Positions 48,876-61,527 of a stretch of 64,000 bases of DNA are shown in pieces (the stretch's first letter is position 1; each line of letters opens with the position of its first letter). Position numbers and translations under genes: made by a program. The DNA is taken from the NCBI GenBank assembly GCA_015134075.1, contig CP062308.1, positions 219,360 through 283,359 of the forward strand, read 5' to 3'. Origin of the DNA: Candidatus Stammera capleta (GTDB lineage: Bacteria > Pseudomonadota > Gammaproteobacteria > Enterobacterales > Enterobacteriaceae). The notes beneath the pieces were generated by a model. That model was given only the letters and a program-made list of their open reading frames with translations. It was not told the origin of the DNA and did not search any database.

Positions 48876-50138
48876 ATGAAAAAAAAAAAAATAATAATAA
48901 ATGGACCAAATATTATATCAGGAGATATTAATATATCTGGATCAAAAAATTCAGCTTTACCAATATTATTTTCTACATTATTAAGCTCAGAAAATATAAA
49001 AATAAAAAATTTACCAAATTTAAAAGATATAAATGTAACTATTGAATTATTAAAAAAAATAGGAGTTAATATAAAAAAAGAAAATAATAATTATATAATA
49101 AACTCAAAATATATAAATAATAATACATATCAACCAAAATTAATAAATAAAATAAGAGCATCAATTTGATTAGTAAGTCCAATATTAATAAGAAACAAAA
49201 AAATAAAAATTAATAAACCTGGAGGTTGTAATATAGGAGAAAGACCAATTAATTTACACATATATGTATGAAAAAAATTTGGATCAAAAATAAATATAAA
49301 CAAAAATAATATAACTATAGAAATAAAAAAAAAATTAACTCCACAAATAATTAAATTTAATAAAATAAGTGTTGGAGCTACAATAACAGCAATATTATTT
49401 TCAATATTAATAATTGGAATAACAACTATATATAATAGTGCTCAAGAACCAGAAATAGATGATTTAATAAATTTTTTAAATAAAATTGGAGCAAAAATAA
49501 AAAAAATAAAAAATAAAATAATAATAGAAGGTGTAAAAAAATTAAATGGAGGAAAACATACAATTATTCCAGATAGAATAGAAACAGGTACTTACTTAAT
49601 AGCAGCAGCTGCTTCTAGAGGTAAAATATTATGTTATAATACAAATCATTTTTTTTTAAAATCATTAATAAAAAAATTAAAAAAATGTGGAGCTATAATA
49701 AAAATAGGAAATGATTTTATAAATTTAGATATGAAAAATAAAAGACCAAAATCATTAAATATAATTACTAATCCATATCCATATTTTCCAACAGATTTAC
49801 AACCACAATTTACAGTATTAAATTGTATATCTAATGGAAATAGTATAATTAAAGAAAATATATTTATAAATAGATTTTCACATGCTATAGAATTAAAAAA
49901 AATGAAAGCAGATATAATTATAAAAAATAATACATTATATTGTAAAGGAAAAAAAAAAATATATGGAAATAAAAATATAAATGGAACAGATTTAAGATCA
50001 ACAATAAGTTTAATTATTGCAGGTTGTATAGCAGAAGGAACAACAATTTTAAGAAATTATAATTATATATATAGAGGATATGAAAATGTATTTAAAAAAT
50101 TTAAAAAATTAGGAATAAATATTAAAAAAAAAATATAA
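48876..50138 (+). CDS. murA: UDP-GlcNAc enolpyruvyl transferase
   Basis: First committed step of peptidoglycan synthesis, joining PEP to UDP-GlcNAc. It is 420 residues; E. coli has 419. The substrate Lys and Asn are in SGSKNSALPIL, and the catalytic Cys118 in PGGCNIGERPINLH, so it is of the fosfomycin-sensitive Cys type. DRIETGTYLIAAAAS, YPYFPTDLQPQF and NGTDLRS follow the family. TGA Trp at 49167-49169 and YVWKKFG. It overlaps nothing but directly follows tpiA. Confidence 0.96.
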
Positions 50139-50140
50139 AT

Positions 50141-50356
50141 TTAAAATTTAAAATTAATTTTATCAAATCTTTTTCTTAAAATATTCATTCTACCTTTTTT
50201 ATCTATAATTTTTTGTTTTCCTGTATAAAAAGAATGACATTTATAACATACATCTATAGAAAAATTTTTATTTAAAACAGATTTTATATTAATAATGTTA
50301 CCACAAGCACAATTAACTTTTATAAAAAATAATAAAGGATGTATTTTTTTTTTCAT
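50141..50356 (-). CDS. rpmE: 50S ribosomal protein L31
   Basis: Zinc-containing L31 that bridges the ribosomal subunits. It is 71 residues. KIHPLLF, CACGN, VCYKCHSFYTGKQK with four Cys, and NILRKRF match E. coli L31. It is convergent with murA (2 bases between stops). The position near hslVU is as in E. coli; the cytR and ftsN genes of that region are absent. Confidence 0.95.
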   Translation of the reverse strand: MKKKIHPLLFFIKVNCACGNIINIKSVLNKNFSIDVCYKCHSFYTGKQKIIDKKGRMNILRKRFDKINFKF

Positions 50357-50381
50357 AAAATTATAATAAATTTAATTTATA

Positions 50382-50654
50382 TTAAAAACAACTAACATAA
50401 TCAGGCAAACAAGCAATTTTACTACATTGTTTTATAATACCTTTTGGAAATAATTTAAATAAAAATATACTATCAAAATAATTTTTTTTTTTATTTAAAA
50501 AAAATAAAATATTTCTTGTATTAGGAAATACTTTATTTTTAAAATAAAAATTTCTTACATAAAAAATTATTTTTCAATGAATATTATTTAATATAATATT
50601 TTCTTTTAAAGCTAATTTAATAGCTATTTTTTTATCTCAAATTTTTTTTTTCAT
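50382..50654 (-). CDS. tusE: Sulfur carrier TusE (DsrC family)
   Basis: Final sulfur carrier of the Tus relay that feeds MnmA for 2-thiolation of U34 in Lys, Glu and Gln tRNAs. It is 90 residues; E. coli TusE has 109, the N-terminal arm being shortened. It has two TGA Trp codons, so no ordinary frame shows it. Matches: ILNNIHWKIIFYVRNFYF (family HWEVVRFVRDFYL), LFKLFPKGIIKQCSKIACLP, and the penultimate, sulfur-accepting Cys in YVSCF (PVKCI in E. coli). Start ATG at 50652-50654, stop TAA at 50382-50384. tusBCD and mnmA are not in the window. Confidence 0.88.
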
Positions 50655-50784
50655 AAAATAATTATATTATATTAAATAAAAATAATAAATATATAATTTA
50701 TAAAAATAAATATTATTAATAATATAATATTAATATTTAAAAATATGTAAATATATATTTTATTAAAATTATTAAAATAAATAT

Positions 50785-52116
50785 TTATAATATAAATTTA
50801 CTTAAATCTTCATTAATCATTAAACTATCTAATTTAGATTTAACATAATTAGAATCTATAGTAATAGATTTACCATAATATTCATTAGCATTATATGATA
50901 AATCTTCCATTAATTTTTCTAATACTGTATGTAATCTTCTTGCTCCTATATTCTCAGTTGTTTCATTTATTTTTCAAGAAATTTTAGCTAAAGATTTTAT
51001 ACCATCATTAGTAAATTTAATATTTACACCTTCAACTCCTAATAATTTTTTATATTGTAAAGTTATAGAAATATCAGGTTCAACTAATATCTTTTCAAAA
51101 TCATGAGAAGTTAAAGCTTTTAATTCAACTCTTATAGGTAATCTTCCTTGCAATTCTGGAATTAAATCAGAAGGACTACAAAATTGAAATGATCCAGAAG
51201 CTATAAATAATATATAATCCGTTTTAACAACACCATATTTAGTAGAGACAGTACAACCTTCAACTAAAGGTAATAAATCTCTTTGAACACCTTCTCTAGA
51301 AATACCAGCATCAGAAGATTCACCTCTTTTACAAACTTTATCTATTTCATCAATAAAAACAATTCCTTGTTGTTCAACTAAATCAATTGCATTTCTTTTT
51401 AAATCATCATAATTTATTAATTTAGCAGACTCTTCTTCTATTAATATCCTTAAAGCATCTTTAATTTTTAACTTACGAATTTTCTTTTTTCTACCACTAA
51501 TATTTTTAAAAATAGATTGTAGTTGATTAGTCATTTCTTCCATTCCAGGAGGAGACATAATTTCTATTCCTAATGTAGGAACATTAATATCAATATCTAT
51601 GTACTGATTATCTAAATCACCATTACGTAATTTATTTAAAATTGATTCTTTAGTCATAATATATTGTTGATCATCTTTTTTATCTATTTTTTTATCTAAA
51701 TTAATAATTAATATATTTAAAATTCTATCTTCTGCTAATTTTTTTGCTTTTAAAGAATTAATTTTTAATTGTTTAATTTTTATCATTTTTACAGCATAAT
51801 CTACTAAATCTCTAATTATAGAATCAACTTCTTTACCTACATAACCAACTTCAGTAAATTTTGTAGCTTCTACCTTTATAAAAGGAGAATTACTTAATTT
51901 AGCTAAACGTCTAGCTATTTCTGTTTTACCAACTCCAGTCGGACCTATCATTAATATATTTTTAGGAGTAATTTCATTTCTAAAATATTCATTCAATTGC
52001 ATTCTACGTCATCTATTTCTTAAAGCTATAGCTACAGCTTTTTTAGCATTATCTTGACCTATAATAAATTTATTCAATTCATTAACAATCTGTTTAGGAG
52101 TCATTTCTTTATACAT
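50785..52116 (-). CDS. hslU: HslUV protease ATPase subunit
   Basis: AAA+ unfoldase that feeds proteins to HslV. It is 443 residues, the same as E. coli. [21 protein letters not shown] (W is TGA), Walker [55 protein letters not shown], and the C-terminal [12 protein letters not shown] and EDLSKFIL, whose last residues dock into HslV, are all present. It lies 18 bases after hslV. It is one of the best conserved genes in the window. Confidence 0.97.
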
Positions 52117-52134
52117 TTAATTAACCTAATAAAA

Positions 52135-52659
52135 TTAATAATTTAACTCTTTAATAGTAAAAAAATGATTAGTATATAAACATATATCTGCTGATATTGA
52201 TAAAGATTTTTCTACTATAACACGAGCATTTAAATTAGTATTTTCTAATAAAGCTCTAGCTGAAGAAAGAGCATAACATCCACCACTACCAATAGCAATT
52301 AAATTATTTTCAGGCTGAATTATATCACCATTTCCTGTAATTATTAAAGAATATTTAATATCTGTAATTGCTAATAAAGCTTCTAATCTTCTTAATGTTC
52401 TATCAGTTCTTCAATCTTTAGCTAATTCAACAGCAGATTTAATTACATGACCTTGATACATTTCAAGTTTTTTTTCAAAACATTCAAATAAAGTAAAAGC
52501 ATCTGCTGTTCCTCCAGCAAAACCAGCTAAAACCTTATTAAAATATAATCTCCTTACTTTTTTTACATTACTTTTCATTATAGAATTACCAAACGTTGCT
52601 TGACCATCTCCACCCATAACAACTAAATTATCTTTTCTAACACTTAATATAGTAGTCAC
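52135..52659 (-). CDS. hslV: HslUV protease peptidase subunit
   Basis: Threonine protease of the proteasome-like family. It is 174 residues; E. coli has 176. The catalytic Thr2 follows Met1 (MTTILSV), with [25 protein letters not shown] and [17 protein letters not shown] typical of the family. One TGA gives KDWRTDR. It is 27 bases after rpoH; in E. coli hslVU is a heat-shock operon driven by RpoH. Confidence 0.96.
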
Positions 52660-52686
52660 AAAAAACCTATAAATTATATTAATAAA

Positions 52687-53529
52687 TTATTTTTTTTGTA
52701 AAACAACTTTTATTTTATTCATAGCTGTTTTTTCTAATTGTCTAATTCTTTCAGCTGAAACATTATAATAATCAGCTAACTTTTTTAAAGTAACTTTTTT
52801 TTTATTATTTAACCACCTAGAAACTATTATAAATTTACTTCTTTTATCTAATAAATTTAAAGCTAATTTAAGTTTACTTGTAATATATTTTCTTCAATTT
52901 ATTATTTCTAAATTATTTGCAAAATCAGAATATTTATCAATTAAATTAAAATTAGTTTTAAATTCATTATTAATTTTTTGAGGAAAATCAATCATAATAT
53001 CTTTAGAAAACATTCTAGATTCCATTTCTAAAACATCCTTTATAGAAACATTTAATTTTTTAGAAACAAACTTTATTTCATTTTTAGAACATCAACCTAT
53101 ATTTTTTTTTATTTTTCTTAAATTAAAAAATAATTTTCTATGTGATTTTGTTGTAGCTATTTTAACTATTTTTCAATTTTTTAAAATATAATTATGTATT
53201 TCAGCTCTTATTCAATGAATAGCAAAAGATATTAATCTAACACCAAAAAAAGGATTAAATTTCCTAACAGCTTTCATTAAACCAATATTTCCCTCTTGTA
53301 TTAAATCAGCTTGTGATAAACCATATCCTGAATAATTTTTACTTAAATATACAACAGATTTTAAATGAAATAAAATTAATTCTTTTGCAGATTTTAAATC
53401 ACCTAAATAATAAAATCTATCAATTAATTTATGTTCTTTTTCCAAAGATAAAACAGGTCATAAATTAATTTTATATATATAAGAATTTAAACTATTAAAA
53501 CTTAAAAAACTAGAATCTAAAATACTCAT
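52687..53529 (-). CDS. rpoH: RNA polymerase heat-shock sigma factor (sigma-32)
   Basis: Directs transcription of chaperone and protease genes. It is 280 residues; E. coli has 284. Region 2 shows [29 protein letters not shown] and [20 protein letters not shown] (TGA Trp), the RpoH box [11 protein letters not shown] is present, and region 4.2 ends [17 protein letters not shown]. Two in-frame ATGs at 53529 and 53535; the first used here gives MSILDSS. Its likely targets in this window are htpG, hslVU, clpP and clpX. Confidence 0.95.
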
Positions 53530-53678
53530 TACCATAATACTAATTAATATAATATAATAAAAATTAAAAATTAAAATATAATAAACATTTAAATAAATAA
53601 ATATACAAAATATTTTAATATAAAAAAACATTAAATAAAAGGGATTTATATATATAAAAAATAAAATATAAAAAATAT

Positions 53679-54224
53679 ATGAAAATAATATACGGAAAAT
53701 ATAAAGGAATGAAAATAAAAATAATTAATAAAAATATATTAAAACCAACAATGTCTAAAATTAAAAAAACACTATTTTCATGACTAAAACCAAATATAAA
53801 AAATAAAATATGTCTAGATTGTTTTGCTGGATCTGGAATATTAGGAATAGAAGCTATATCAAATGGAGCTAAATATGTTATATCTTTAGAAAAAAATTTT
53901 AAAATATTTATAAATATGAAAAATAATTTCTTAAAATTAAAAGAAAAAAAATATAAATTAATAAATATAAATTCATTAACATGATTAAAAAAAAAAAATA
54001 AAATTAAATTTGATATAATATTTATAGACCCACCTTATAATAATAAAAATTTAATAAATAAAACAATATATAATATTGAAAAAAATAAATTATGTAAAAA
54101 AAAATCATTAATATATATAGAAACAAATAAAAATAACAAAATTAAAATATCAAAAAAATGAACAATTATAAAAAAAAAAAATACACAATCTAATAAATAT
54201 TTTTTATATAAAAAAATAAAATAA
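53679..54224 (+). CDS. rsmD: 16S rRNA m2G966 methyltransferase
   Basis: Methylates G966 of 16S rRNA. It is 181 residues; E. coli has 198. IYGKYKGMKI at the start, LKPTMSKIKKTLFSWL (RPT-x-x-V-RE-x-LFNWL in the family; W is TGA), LDCFAGSGILGIEAISNGA, and FIDPPYNNK, the catalytic DPPY. Two further TGA occur. In E. coli it is divergent from ftsYEX-rpoH; here ftsYEX is gone and rpoH is the divergent neighbour over 149 bases. Confidence 0.92.
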
Positions 54225-54264
54225 ATAAATTATATAATAATAAATAAATATAAAAAAATAAAAC

Positions 54265-55656
54265 ATGAATATAAAAAAAAATAAAAAAATATTATTTAAT
54301 GAATTTAAAAAAAATCTACATATTCCTCCTTACTCTATGGAAGCTGAACAATCAGTATTAGGAGGATTAATGTTAAATAATAAAAAATGAGAAGAAATAT
54401 TTGAAATAATAAATTATTCAGATTTTTTTTATAAATCACATCAATTAATATTTATAGAAATGCAAAAATTATTTGAATCATATAAACCAATAGATTTAAT
54501 AACATTATCAGAATCATTAGAAAAAAAAAAAAAATTAAAATATATAGGAGGTTTTAACTATTTAGCAGAAATATCACAAAATATACCAAATATAACAAAT
54601 ATAAAATATTATGCAGAAATAATAAAAGAAAAATCAATAACAAGAGAAATAATAAATACAGCAAATAAAATAATAACAATAAGTTTTAATCCAAAAGAAA
54701 AAAATATAAAAGATATAATAGATTTTGCAGAATCAAAAATATTAAAAATATCAGAAAAAAATCTTTATAATAATGATATACCAAAAAATATAAATGTAAT
54801 ATTAAAAAAAACAAAAAAAAAATTAAAAAAATTATATAATAATCCAAAATATGAAATTACAGGAAAAGATACCGGATTTATAGATTTAAATAAAAAAACA
54901 TCAGGATTACAAAATTCAGATTTAATAATTATAGCTGGTAGACCATCAATGGGTAAAACAACATTAGCTATAAATATATGTGAAAATATATCAATAAATA
55001 ATAAAAAACCTGTACTAATATTTACATTAGAAATGTCTTCAGAACAAATAATAACAAAAATAATTTCTTCTATATCAAGAATAGAACAAAAAAAAATAAA
55101 AACAGGAAATTTAACTAATAATGATTGAAAAAAAATAATAAATACAATAAATATATTAGAAAAAAAAAATAATATTTTTATAGATGATTCATGTAATATA
55201 ACACCAACAAATATAAAATCAAAAACAAGAAAAATATATAAAGAAAATAATGGATTAAGTTTAGTAATGATAGATTATTTACAATTAATGAAATCATCCA
55301 CACATCTTGAAAATAGATCTTTAGAAATAGCTGATATATCAAGATCATTAAAATTATTAGCAAAAGAATTAAAAATACCAATAATTGTATTATCTCAATT
55401 AAATAGATCATCTGAACAAAGAATAGATAAAAGACCTATAAATTCAGATTTAAGAGAATCAGGTTCTATAGAACAAGATGCAGATTTAATAATATTTATA
55501 TATAGAGAAGAATTATATAATGAAAATTCAAATATGAAAGGTATATCAGAAATAATAATAGGAAAACAAAGAAACGGTCCAACAGGAACAATATATTTAA
55601 CATTTAATGGAAATATATCAAGATTTGATAATTATGCACCTAATGAATATAACTAA
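54265..55656 (+). CDS. dnaB: Replicative DNA helicase
   Basis: Hexameric 5'-3' helicase of the replication fork. It is 463 residues; E. coli has 471. N-terminal PPYSMEAEQSVLGGLML, Walker A IIAGRPSMGKTTLAIN, FTLEMSSEQI, MIDYLQLM, ISRSLKLLAKELKIPIIVLSQL and SDLRESGSIEQDADLI are unmistakable. TGA Trp codons at NKKWEE and NDWKKI. In the usual bacterial fork it works with primase and tau; the clamp loader here lacks the tau part. Confidence 0.97.
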
Positions 55657-55745
55657 ATAAATAAATAATTAAATATATATTTTTACAAATATTTAATTTA
55701 TAATTAAAAAAATAATTCTATAAATTTAAATATTAAATTTTAAAT

Positions 55746-56210
55746 ATGGCTAATAAAGGTATAAATAAAGTTATATTAATTGGTAATCTTGGACAAAAAC
55801 CAGAAATAAGATATACAACAAATGGAAAAACAGTTGTAAATTTAAGTATAGCTACATCAAATACATGAAAAGATAAAAATACAGGAGAAAATAAAAAAAA
55901 AACAGAATGACATAAAGTAGTTTTATTCGGAAAATTAGCAGAAATAGCAGCAGAATATTTAAATAAAGGTTCACAAGTATATATAGAAGGATCATTACAA
56001 ACTAGAAAATGACAAGATAAAAAAGGATATGAAAGATATACAACAGAAATAATAGTAAGTATAAATGGAACAATGCAAATATTAGGAAAAAAAAATAATA
56101 ATATAAATAAAAAAAAAAATCATTTAGAAGAAAAAAATAATAAAAAAATATCAAATAATTCTTCTAAAAAAGAAGAACTATCAATGGATTTTGATGATAT
56201 TAATTTTTAA
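55746..56210 (+). CDS. ssb: Single-stranded DNA-binding protein
   Basis: Coats single-stranded DNA in replication and repair. It is 154 residues; E. coli has 178. OB-fold: [64 protein letters not shown]. Every Trp is TGA (NTWKD, TEWHK, RKWQD), so no long ordinary frame exists. A Lys/Asn linker leads to the acidic tip MDFDDINF, which recruits partner proteins in E. coli (MDFDDDIPF). Confidence 0.95.
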
Positions 56211-56239
56211 AACTAACAATAACAATTATTTATAATAAT

Positions 56240-57880
56240 ATGAATGAATCATTTAAAAAATTATTTAAAAAATCAATAAAAAAAAATATTAAATTAGGAT
56301 CAATAATTAAAGGAAAAATAATAAAAATAAAAAATAATATTGTAATAATAGATGCAGGGCTAAAATCAGAATCATATATACCAATAGAACAATTTAAAAA
56401 TTCCGAAGGAATAACAAACATAAAAAAAAATGATATAGTTGAATTATCAATAGATAAAATAGCAGGAGAATGAGGAGAAACAATATTATCTCGTGATAAA
56501 GCAAAAAAATATGAAACATGAAATATTATAAAAAAATCATATAAAAATTCTTTAATAATAAAAGGAACAATAAACGGAAAAGTAAAAGGAGGATTAACTG
56601 TAGATATAGAGGGAATAAAAGCTTTTTTACCAGGATCTTTAATAGATATTAAACAAATAAAAAACACATCAAATTTACAAGGAAAAAAATTAGAATTTAA
56701 AATAATTAAATTAGACGAGAAAAAAAACAATATAGTTTTATCAAGAAAAGCAGTAATATTAAGTGAAAATAATCAAGAAAGAAAAAAATTATTAAAAAAT
56801 ATAAAAAAAGGAGCAATTTTAGAAGGAACTGTAAAAAATTTAACTGATTATGGAGCATTTATAGATTTAGGAATAATAGATGGATTACTACATATAACAG
56901 ATATATCTTGAAAAAGAATAAAACATCCAAAAGAAATAATAAAAATAGGAGATAAAATCAAAACTAAAATAATTAAATTTGATAAAAAAAAAACTAGAGT
57001 ATCTTTAGGATTAAAACAATTAACAAAAGATCCATGAGATAAAATAGATAAAAAATATCCACCAAAAACAAAAATAAAAGGAAAAATAACAAATTTAACA
57101 GATTACGGATGTTTCATAGAAATAAAAGAAGGTATAGAAGGATTAGTACATATATCAGAAATGGATTGAAAAAATAAAAATATAAATCCATTTAAAATAT
57201 TTAAAATAGGAGATATAACAGAAGCAATAATATTAAATATAGACAAAAAAAAAAGAAGAATATCATTAGGAATTAAACAATGTAAAATTAATCCATGAAT
57301 TGAATTTATTAAAAAACATAAAAAAGGAGATATAATAACAGGAATAATTAAATCTATAACAAATTTCGGAATATTTTTAAAAATAAATAATAATATAGAC
57401 GGATTAATATATCTATCAGATTTATCATGATTAAAAATTAATGAAAAAGAAATAAAAAATAAATATAAAAAAGGAAATAAAATTAAAGCATCAATAATAC
57501 AAATTGATTCTAACAAAGAAAGAGTATCTTTAAGTGTAAAAAAATTACAAGAAGATCCTTTAAAAAAATATATAAAATTTAAAGAAAAAAATAAATTAAT
57601 AAAAACAAAAGTTACTAAAATTAATGAAAAAAATATTTATATAATATCAAAAGATGGAATTGAAGGATACATTAAAATAGACAAAGAAAAAAACAAAAAA
57701 ATAATAAAAAATATTAAAGTAGGAGATAAATTAAAAAATAAAATAATAGATATAGATATTAAAAAAAGAATAATTAATTTAAATATATATATAAATAAAA
57801 AAAATATAAAAAAAATAAATAAAAAACAATGTTTTAGCACAATGATAGAAGCATTTAAAAAAGCTAAAATAAATAAATAA
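56240..57880 (+). CDS. rpsA: 30S ribosomal protein S1
   Basis: mRNA-binding ribosomal protein needed for initiation on weak leaders, which are the rule in this genome. It is 546 residues; E. coli has 557. Six S1 domains can be followed; the best preserved are at [31 protein letters not shown] and [14 protein letters not shown], each followed by ISW/MDW/LSW with TGA as Trp. The first 77 residues form the ribosome-docking domain. The stop overlaps the ihfB start (TAATG). Confidence 0.96.
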
Positions 57881-58146
57881 TGATTAATAAAATATTATTA
57901 ACAAAAAAAATAAAAAAAAAAAATAAAAATATTACAAAAAAAAATATAATAATTATAATAAATAATTTAATAAAATTTATTAAGATAAGTTTAAAAAAAA
58001 AAAAAAAAATAAAAATAAAAAATTTTGGATATTTTAATATATATAAAAAAAATATACAAACAAACTTTAAATTTTTTTTAAAAAAAAAAAAAAATAATAT
58101 AATTTATTTTAAATGTAGTAAAAAAATAATTTTAAAAATTAATTAA
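57880..58146 (+). CDS. ihfB: Integration host factor beta subunit (HU/IHF family)
   Basis: Small DNA-bending protein. It is 88 residues; E. coli IhfB has 94. The core KIKIKNFGYFNIYKKN follows RIEIRGFGSFSLHYR of IhfB, but most of the rest is Lys/Asn/Ile. It overlaps rpsA by one base and follows it as in E. coli, which supports ihfB over HU. The Pro at the bending arm (RTGRNPKTG in E. coli) is not evident, so DNA bending may be weak. Its end overlaps the convergent dusA by 4 bases. Confidence 0.8.
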   Translation: MINKILLTKKIKKKNKNITKKNIIIIINNLIKFIKISLKKKKKIKIKNFGYFNIYKKNIQTNFKFFLKKKKNNIIYFKCSKKIILKIN

Positions 58147-59168
58147 TTTAATAAATTTTTAAATAAAAAATATTCAAAATCATTATAATTTTTAAAACTA
58201 TTAAAAATATATGAAGATTTTATAATTCTATTACGATAAAAAGAAGAATTTCTAAATTTTTTAAACATATATATAACATGTCTTAAAACAGAAATAGGAT
58301 TAAAATTTTTTTTTATTAAAATATTTTTTTTAATATATTTATATAAATTTAAAAATATATTTTTTATTTTCGAAATTATTTTTTCACTAAAAAAAGATTT
58401 ATCATTATTAATTAAAAAACTATCTAAAATAATTTTTTTATTTTTAAAATAATCATCTATTTGAAATAAAATCAAAGGATTATAATAAACTCCTCTACCA
58501 ATCATAACACCATCAACATATTTTAAATGATTATCTATTGATATAATATCTTTTATATCACCATTAATTATAATATTTAAATGAGGTAAATCTTTTTTTA
58601 ATTTATAAACTATATCGTACATAATAGGAGTAAATAAATTTTTTTTAGTATTAAAATTTTTATTTAAAATAGTCCTAGCATGAATTATAAATATATTACA
58701 AGATGTATATAAAGATATATTACCTACGAAATCCAAAATTTTTTCATAAGAATATAATTTATTAATACGATGTTTAACTGATAAAACAATATTAGGAGAT
58801 CCTAATTTAATATAATTTAAACAATCTATTATTTTAGATAAATCATTTAAAAAATATCCAAATTTACCATTTTTAGCATTAATTGATGGACAACCAATAT
58901 TTAAATTAATTTCATTAAATCCTAAATTAAAAGATATTTTAGAACAATTATAAAAATCAATATAATTATTTCCACAAAATTGTATTGCTGTTCATTTATT
59001 ATATAAATTATTATAAGATAATTTTTTTTTATTAAACCTTCTTAAAAAAGAAGATACATGCACCATTCCAGTATATAATCTAATATATTTAGTAAATAAA
59101 CTATAAAAATAACGACAATGTTTATCAGTATAATTTAATAAAGGAGCTACAGAAAATTTAATAAACAT
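58143..59168 (-). CDS. dusA: tRNA-dihydrouridine synthase A
   Basis: FMN enzyme that makes dihydrouridine in tRNA D loops. It is 341 residues; E. coli DusA is about 330-345 depending on start. FSVAPLLNYTDKHCRYF, YTGMVHVSSF, the catalytic Cys in LNIGCPSINAKNGKFG, FIIHARTIL, LPHLNIIINGDI and DGVMIGRGVYYNP match closely. One TGA Trp at NKWTAIQF separates the two halves. Start ATG at 59168 gives MFIKFSVAPLL. Confidence 0.93.
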
Positions 59169-59179
59169 AAATATAAATT

Positions 59180-60463
59180 TTAATTTAAAAAAATATTTTT
59201 TTTTTTAATATATGGAACTAAAACATCAGGAATTTTAATAGTATTTTTATTAATTTGATAATTCTCTATTATTGCAACAAAAGTTCTTCCTATAGCTAAC
59301 GCAGAACCATTTAAAATATGAGGAAAAATTTTTTTTTTAGATTTAATACTTCTATATTTAATATTAAGTCTTCTTGATTGAAAATCAAGAGTATTAGAAC
59401 AAGAAGAAACTTCTATATATGATTTACTTACAGGAGACCATACCTCAATATCATATGTTTTTGAAGAACTAAAACTCATAGAACCAGAAGATAATAAAAC
59501 TCTTCTATAAGGTAAATCTAATTTTTTCAAAATAGATTCAGCATATATAGTTAATTTTTCTAAATATTTCATTGATTCATTAGGTTTAACAATTTGAATT
59601 ATTTCGACTTTATCAAATTGATTTAATCTTATTAAACCTCTATTATTATAACCATAAGATTTAGACTCAAAACGAAAACAAGGAGTATTAGAAACAAACT
59701 TAATAGGTAAATCTAATTCATTAAATATTTTATTTTTACATAAATTAACTAAAGATACTTCAGAAGTAGGTATTAAAACTAATTTATCTTTATATTTTTT
59801 TGAATAAACATAAAATAAATTATTTCTAAATTTTGGTAATTGGCCAGTATTATATAAACATTCTTCTTTTACTATATAAGGAACATATATCTCAGAATAA
59901 TTATTTTCTACATGAAAATCCATCATAAATTGAGAAATAGCTCTATATAAAGAAGCAAAATCATTTTTAATTACAGAAAAACAAGAACCACTTATCATAC
60001 AAGCATCACTAAAATTAATTAAATTATTTTTTTTCTCAAATTTTATATGATCAATTAATTTAAACTTATAAGACTTAATATTTCCTCATTTATATAAAAC
60101 TTTATTAAAAGTATCATCAATTCCTATAGGAACACTATCATCTGGAATATTAGGTAAACATAAAAAAAACTTATTAAAAATATTAAATATTTTAATAAAC
60201 TTTTTTTTATTTAAAATAATATTAAATTTAATTAATTTTAAAAAATATTTTATATATAAAAAATCATTTTTTTTATTTTTATAAAAAAAAGCTTTTTTAA
60301 TTAAAATATTACGTTTATTTTGTAATAATTCTATATTATTTTTAAAAAATCTATATCTATAAAAAATTTTAAAAAAAATACTAAAATTAAAATTTTTATC
60401 TCTAATTTTTATCTTTTTGATAAAAAAATCAATATTTTTTAAAAAAAAACTCATATTAAACAT
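59180..60463 (-). CDS. serS: Seryl-tRNA synthetase
   Basis: Class II synthetase for tRNA-Ser, including tRNA-Ser(GCT) of this window. It is 427 residues; E. coli has 430. The N-terminal coiled-coil arm is Lys/Phe-rich but present (about 25-95). Motif 2 CFRFESKSYG and RGLIRLNQFDKVE, VEVSSCSNTLDFQSRR-like tRNA/serine site, and motif 3 LNGSALAIGRTFVAIIENYQ are clear. One TGA Trp at 60083-60085; another Trp (EVWSPV) is TGG. It is 11 bases upstream of the dusA start in the same direction. Confidence 0.96.
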
Positions 60464-60574
60464 AAATATAATTTAAAAAAAATAAAAACATAATTACTAA
60501 TTAATATAATTAATATATAATAAATTTATAATAATATATATATAAAAAATAAACAAATTTTAAATAAATAAATA

Positions 60575-61519
60575 ATGATAAAAAACAAAGTTTTAATTAT
60601 AGGATCTGGAATAGCAGGATTAACAGCCTCTATATATTTAAGTAGAGCTGAATTAAATCCTATATTAATAACAGGAAATACACTAGGAGGACAATTAATA
60701 GAATCACAAAAAATAGATAATTGACCAGGAGAATATAGAGGAATATCTGGTTATAATATAATAAAAAATATAAAAAAACAAACATTAAAATTTAAAACAA
60801 ATATAATATATGATAATATAATTAATTTTAAAATTAAAAATAACTATTTCATATTAAAAGGATTATATAATACATATATATCAAAAGCAGTAATAATATC
60901 AACAGGATTAAATGCAAAAAAAATAAAAATAAAAAATAAATTTTATAAAAAAGGAATATCTACATGTGGAACATGTGACGGATATTTTTATAAAAATAAA
61001 ACAATAGCAATAATAGGAGGAGGTAACACAGCTATTGAAGAAACATTATTTTTATGTAAAATAGTTAAAAAAATATTTCTTATTCATAGAAAAAATTTTT
61101 TTACTTCAGAAAAATATTTAATAAAAAAAATATATAAAAAAATTAAAGAAGGAAAAATAATTCTTTTTAAAAATTATTTATTAAAAAAAATTAACTATAA
61201 AAACAATAAAATTAAAAACATAGAAATAAAATCGAATATAAAAAAAAAAAAAAAAATAATAAATATATCAAGATTATTTACATTTATAGGACATAAACCT
61301 AATACTAAAATATTTAAAAAAATTATAAAATTAGATAAAAATAATTTTATAAAAATAAATTATAAAAAAAATAAATATAAATCAATGACAAATATAAAAG
61401 GAATATTTGCAGCTGGTGATGTAACAAATGAAAAATACAAACAAGCAATAATAGCATCATCTTCAGGATGTATAGCTGCATTAGATATAATAAAATATTT
61501 AGAAAAAAATAAAAAATAA
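60575..61519 (+). CDS. trxB: Thioredoxin reductase
   Basis: NADPH-FAD enzyme that keeps thioredoxin reduced. It is 314 residues; E. coli has 321. [18 protein letters not shown] (FAD), [10 protein letters not shown], the redox pair in [26 protein letters not shown] (NADP) and [17 protein letters not shown] are all intact. TGA gives NWPGEY. A 15-A run near 61250 keeps frame. In E. coli trxB lies near infA; here they are 8 bases apart. Confidence 0.95.
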
Positions 61520-61527
61520 ATAAAAAT

